This document shows positions 62,261 to 64,000 of a stretch of DNA of 64,000 nucleotides, piece by piece. The position numbers and the translations under genes were made by a program. The stretch is from Armatimonadota bacterium (lineage in GTDB: Bacteria > Armatimonadota > Fimbriimonadia > Fimbriimonadales > Fimbriimonadaceae). Each line of letters begins with the position of its first letter. Within the stretch, counting starts at the first letter, position 1. A model generated the notes under the pieces. It worked only from the letters and a program-made list of their open reading frames with translations, was not told the origin of the DNA and searched no databases. Where the stretch lies: NCBI GenBank assembly GCA_018268375.1, contig JAFDWS010000002.1, positions 930,001-994,000 of the forward strand, read 5' to 3'.

Positions 62261-62943
62261 CCCTTGCCTGGCACGATGTGGGTCTGAACGGCACCGAACC
62301 CGCGGGAAAGCGCCTCCTTCTTGGCTTCCTCCGTCTGCTCGAAAAGTGGTGAGCCGGGTGCCCAGCCAGGGTCTTCCCCGCCAGCGAACACTATCATTTG
62401 CGGTCGCGGCCCCTTCGCAGCCGATGCCAGCCATCGGCCCTGGTAGTTCGGCGCGACCGGTCCCGCCGCCGCCACCAAGTCGGGCCGGTCGAAAGCGAGG
62501 GCGAAGACGGTGTGGCCAGCTGCCTCCAATCCGGTGACGAACGCTTTTTCTTTCCCACCGTCCTTCGCGTGAACATCTTTGAGAACGGCTTCCAAGCCAG
62601 CGAGATCGAACCTCCAATGGCCATCTTTCTCGATGCGGTCCCACGTGTCGCTGTCGTAGGGGTATTCGGGAATTCCGCGGATCCGGCTCCCGCCATCGGT
62701 CAACACATAGGGCGTCACGATCAGGAAACGCCGGTTCCCTCGTGCATGGACGAAGTGCTTACAGTACGCAGCGAAGTCCCGCTCTGCCGCCGGAATCGCG
62801 ACCACGACAGGATACGACTCTCCCGCCTTCCACCCCACCGGCCGACTCACCAAGTACTGCATCGGATGATCAGGCGCAGTACGGTGGTCGATCTCCGCGG
62901 CTTGTGGCGTCAATAGAGCCAAGGCGAGAACGAACGGCGTCAT
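62203..62943 (-). CDS. Alpha/beta-hydrolase-like exported protein lacking the nucleophile
   Basis: A 246-residue protein with a short signal peptide (MTPFVLALALLTPQAAE). It has the alpha/beta-hydrolase layout: PVVVAIPAAERDFAAYCKHF, LKDVHAKDGGKEKAFVTGLEAAG, an acid after MIVFAGGEDPGWAPG, and GKGHEALAEAVLDWFE (the usual His). The nucleophile elbow is GLEAAG: the Ser of GxSxG is Glu140. So a catalytic serine is missing and this is probably a pseudoenzyme, a binding protein, or an enzyme with a different mechanism. Its 3' end overlaps the last 58 bp of the convergent PEP-CTERM gene. It diverges from the GH32 gene with 61 bp between. Confidence 0.7.
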   Translation of the reverse strand: MTPFVLALALLTPQAAEIDHRTAPDHPMQYLVSRPVGWKAGESYPVVVAIPAAERDFAAYCKHFVHARGNRRFLIVTPYVLTDGGSRIRGIPEYPYDSDTWDRIEKDGHWRFDLAGLEAVLKDVHAKDGGKEKAFVTGLEAAGHTVFALAFDRPDLVAAAGPVAPNYQGRWLASAAKGPRPQMIVFAGGEDPGWAPGSPLFEQTEEAKKEALSRGFGAVQTHIVPGKGHEALAEAVLDWFESLDKR

Positions 62944-63004
62944 GAAGCGTTGGACGCGGCCCTCGCATCCCGAGGTTTCGCTCGAGGCGGGTACAACCGG
63001 GCCG

Positions 63005-64000
63005 ATGGGACACCTGGCCCTTGGTCTCCTGCTCGCCGCTATGACTGCACCCCAAGACGAGCCCCTGCGACCTCAGTTCCACTTCACCGCCCAGTCGGGC
63101 TGGTTGAACGACCCAAACGGACTCGTCTTCTTCAAGGGTGAGTACCACCTTTTCTTTCAGCACAATCCGTTTGGAACCCAGTGGGGCAACATGACTTGGG
63201 GGCACGCCGTCAGCAAAGACCTCTTCCATTGGCAGCAGGTCGAGAACGCCATCGCCCCCGACTCCCTCGGCACGATCTTCTCAGGTTCGGCGGTGGTCGA
63301 TCCGCGGGGTCGCGCCATCACTTGCATCTACACCGCGGCAGGCGGCACCAACGAAGCCTCCAAGAACGAGCCCTTCACCCAATGCATCGCCACAAGCACC
63401 GATGGACGCAAATTCACCAAGTTCGCGTCCAATCCTGTCCTCGGCCACCTCGCGGGTGAGAACAGAGACCCCAAGGTGATCTGGCATGAGCCGACCAAAA
63501 GCTATGTCATGGCTCTCTACCTCGAAGGCGATCGTTACGCTCTTTTCCGCTCCGACCGACTGACCGCTTGGATCAAGCTCTGCGACGTCATGATGCCCGG
63601 AACATCCGAGTGTCCAGACTTCTTTCCTCTTAAGGTCGAGGGCGGTAAGGGCACAAAGTGGGTGTTCTCAGGGGCCAACGGGCGCTACCGGGTCGGCACT
63701 TTTGATGGACGCCAGTTCAAGCCCGAGACCGATCCATTGCCCTCGAATTTCGGAAACACGGGCTATGCTGCCCAAACTTACTTCAATGACCCTAAAGGGC
63801 GTCGCGTTCAAATCGCCTGGCTGAACAACTCCAACTTCCCCGACTGCGCCTGGAACCAGCAAATGGGCGTTCCGACGGAATTGAAACTGGTCGCTACCCC
63901 GCAGGGCCCGAGGCTCTCGATTCTTCCCGTCGAAGAGATCAAGACCCTTCGATTGAAGCGCGCAGAACTGGCCGATGGCGTCTACTCTCCCAACAACGGC
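63005..64000 (+). CDS. Glycoside hydrolase family 32 (levanase/invertase-like), 3' end outside window
   Basis: The first 332 codons of a fructan- or sucrose-cutting enzyme; the gene runs off the right edge. A hydrophobic leader (MGHLALGLLLAAMTAPQ) precedes the GH32 five-blade propeller. The nucleophile Asp36 is in WLNDPNG, the stabilising Asp155 in RDPKV (154-158), and the acid/base Glu202 in ECPDFF, all in order. FQHNPFGTQWGNMTWGHAVSKD matches the family. The substrate (levan, inulin or sucrose) cannot be told from the visible part. The C-terminal beta-sandwich is not seen. The ATG at 63005 is the best start; the leader is divergent from the hydrolase gene. Confidence 0.93.
   Translation, partial: MGHLALGLLLAAMTAPQDEPLRPQFHFTAQSGWLNDPNGLVFFKGEYHLFFQHNPFGTQWGNMTWGHAVSKDLFHWQQVENAIAPDSLGTIFSGSAVVDPRGRAITCIYTAAGGTNEASKNEPFTQCIATSTDGRKFTKFASNPVLGHLAGENRDPKVIWHEPTKSYVMALYLEGDRYALFRSDRLTAWIKLCDVMMPGTSECPDFFPLKVEGGKGTKWVFSGANGRYRVGTFDGRQFKPETDPLPSNFGNTGYAAQTYFNDPKGRRVQIAWLNNSNFPDCAWNQQMGVPTELKLVATPQGPRLSILPVEEIKTLRLKRAELADGVYSPNNG

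Noticed and set aside
62950..63141. 63-residue plus-strand frame starting ATGDAALAS
   Set aside because: It overlaps the start of GH32 in another frame and has no family features.

Overview
The window is ordinary, densely packed bacterial chromosome of roughly 60% G+C with about 58 protein genes and no rRNA, tRNA, IS element, CRISPR array or prophage that I can see. The mix suggests a free-living, Gram-negative-type heterotroph of the Armatimonadota (Fimbriimonadia-like) or a neighbouring lineage. It includes four short PEP-CTERM secreted proteins, a DUF1559-type prepilin, an M1 peptidase with a dockerin-like tail, a fused E1 alpha-beta dehydrogenase, an insertion-less ProS, beta-propeller secreted proteins and many lipoproteins. 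The taxonomic call is inference from gene content, not from a marker gene.

Layout. 1-581: 5' part of a PLP-dependent D-cysteine desulfhydrase/ACC deaminase-type gene. 641-3685: an orphan sdhC converging on a tight rfbC-like/rfbB/rfbA sugar-nucleotide operon. 3811-5845: ECF sigma factor, its membrane partner and a SnoaL-like protein. 5842-12560: a 908-aa cyclase-like/STAND ATPase/TPR regulator, secreted proteins and the M1 peptidase. 12590-20918: fused E1, pilin-like protein, RmuC, creatininase family, PEP-CTERM protein, esterase and CsgG-like protein. 20959-30736 (minus strand): ftsK, then a tightly overlapping operon ending in rodA that carries four related (lipo)proteins and a SecD-P1-like membrane protein, preceded by an ABC exporter pair. 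30769-38692: glycosyltransferase, aspartoacylase-like hydrolase, redoxin, beta-propeller, SOD, DinB, enolase. 38748-42638: prpB-like lyase, PEP-CTERM protein, citrate synthase, nucleotidyltransferase. 42639-43188: the only gene-free stretch over 300 bp, packed with short perfect hairpins and possibly a structured RNA. 43189-51360: secreted proteins, an FG-GAP gene with an in-frame TGA, proS, GH26-like hydrolase, prepilin, ANKH-like transporter, HD-GYP protein. 51437-56474: corA, icd, second PEP-CTERM paralogue, DUF423, Rieske oxygenase, HhH protein. 56577-64000: VOC protein, a uvrB-X-phr UV-repair operon, a papain-like PEP-CTERM protein, a hydrolase without a nucleophile and the start of a GH32 fructan hydrolase.

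Most noteworthy: (1) an FG-GAP repeat gene interrupted by one in-frame TGA (44257-44259), followed at the right distance by a stem-loop resembling a bacterial SECIS, so it is either a selenoprotein or a very fresh nonsense mutation; (2) the hairpin-rich 0.5-kb intergenic region at 42640-43170; (3) at least seven genes whose -10 box ends 6-9 nt before the start codon, indicating frequent leaderless transcription, including a near-symmetric divergent pair for eno and prpB; (4) a rodA operon with four related lipoproteins and a SecD-P1-like protein. Central carbon genes (fused E1, gltA, icd, eno, prpB-like, sdhC) are scattered as single genes, and two close PEP-CTERM paralogues sit beside gltA/prpB and icd.
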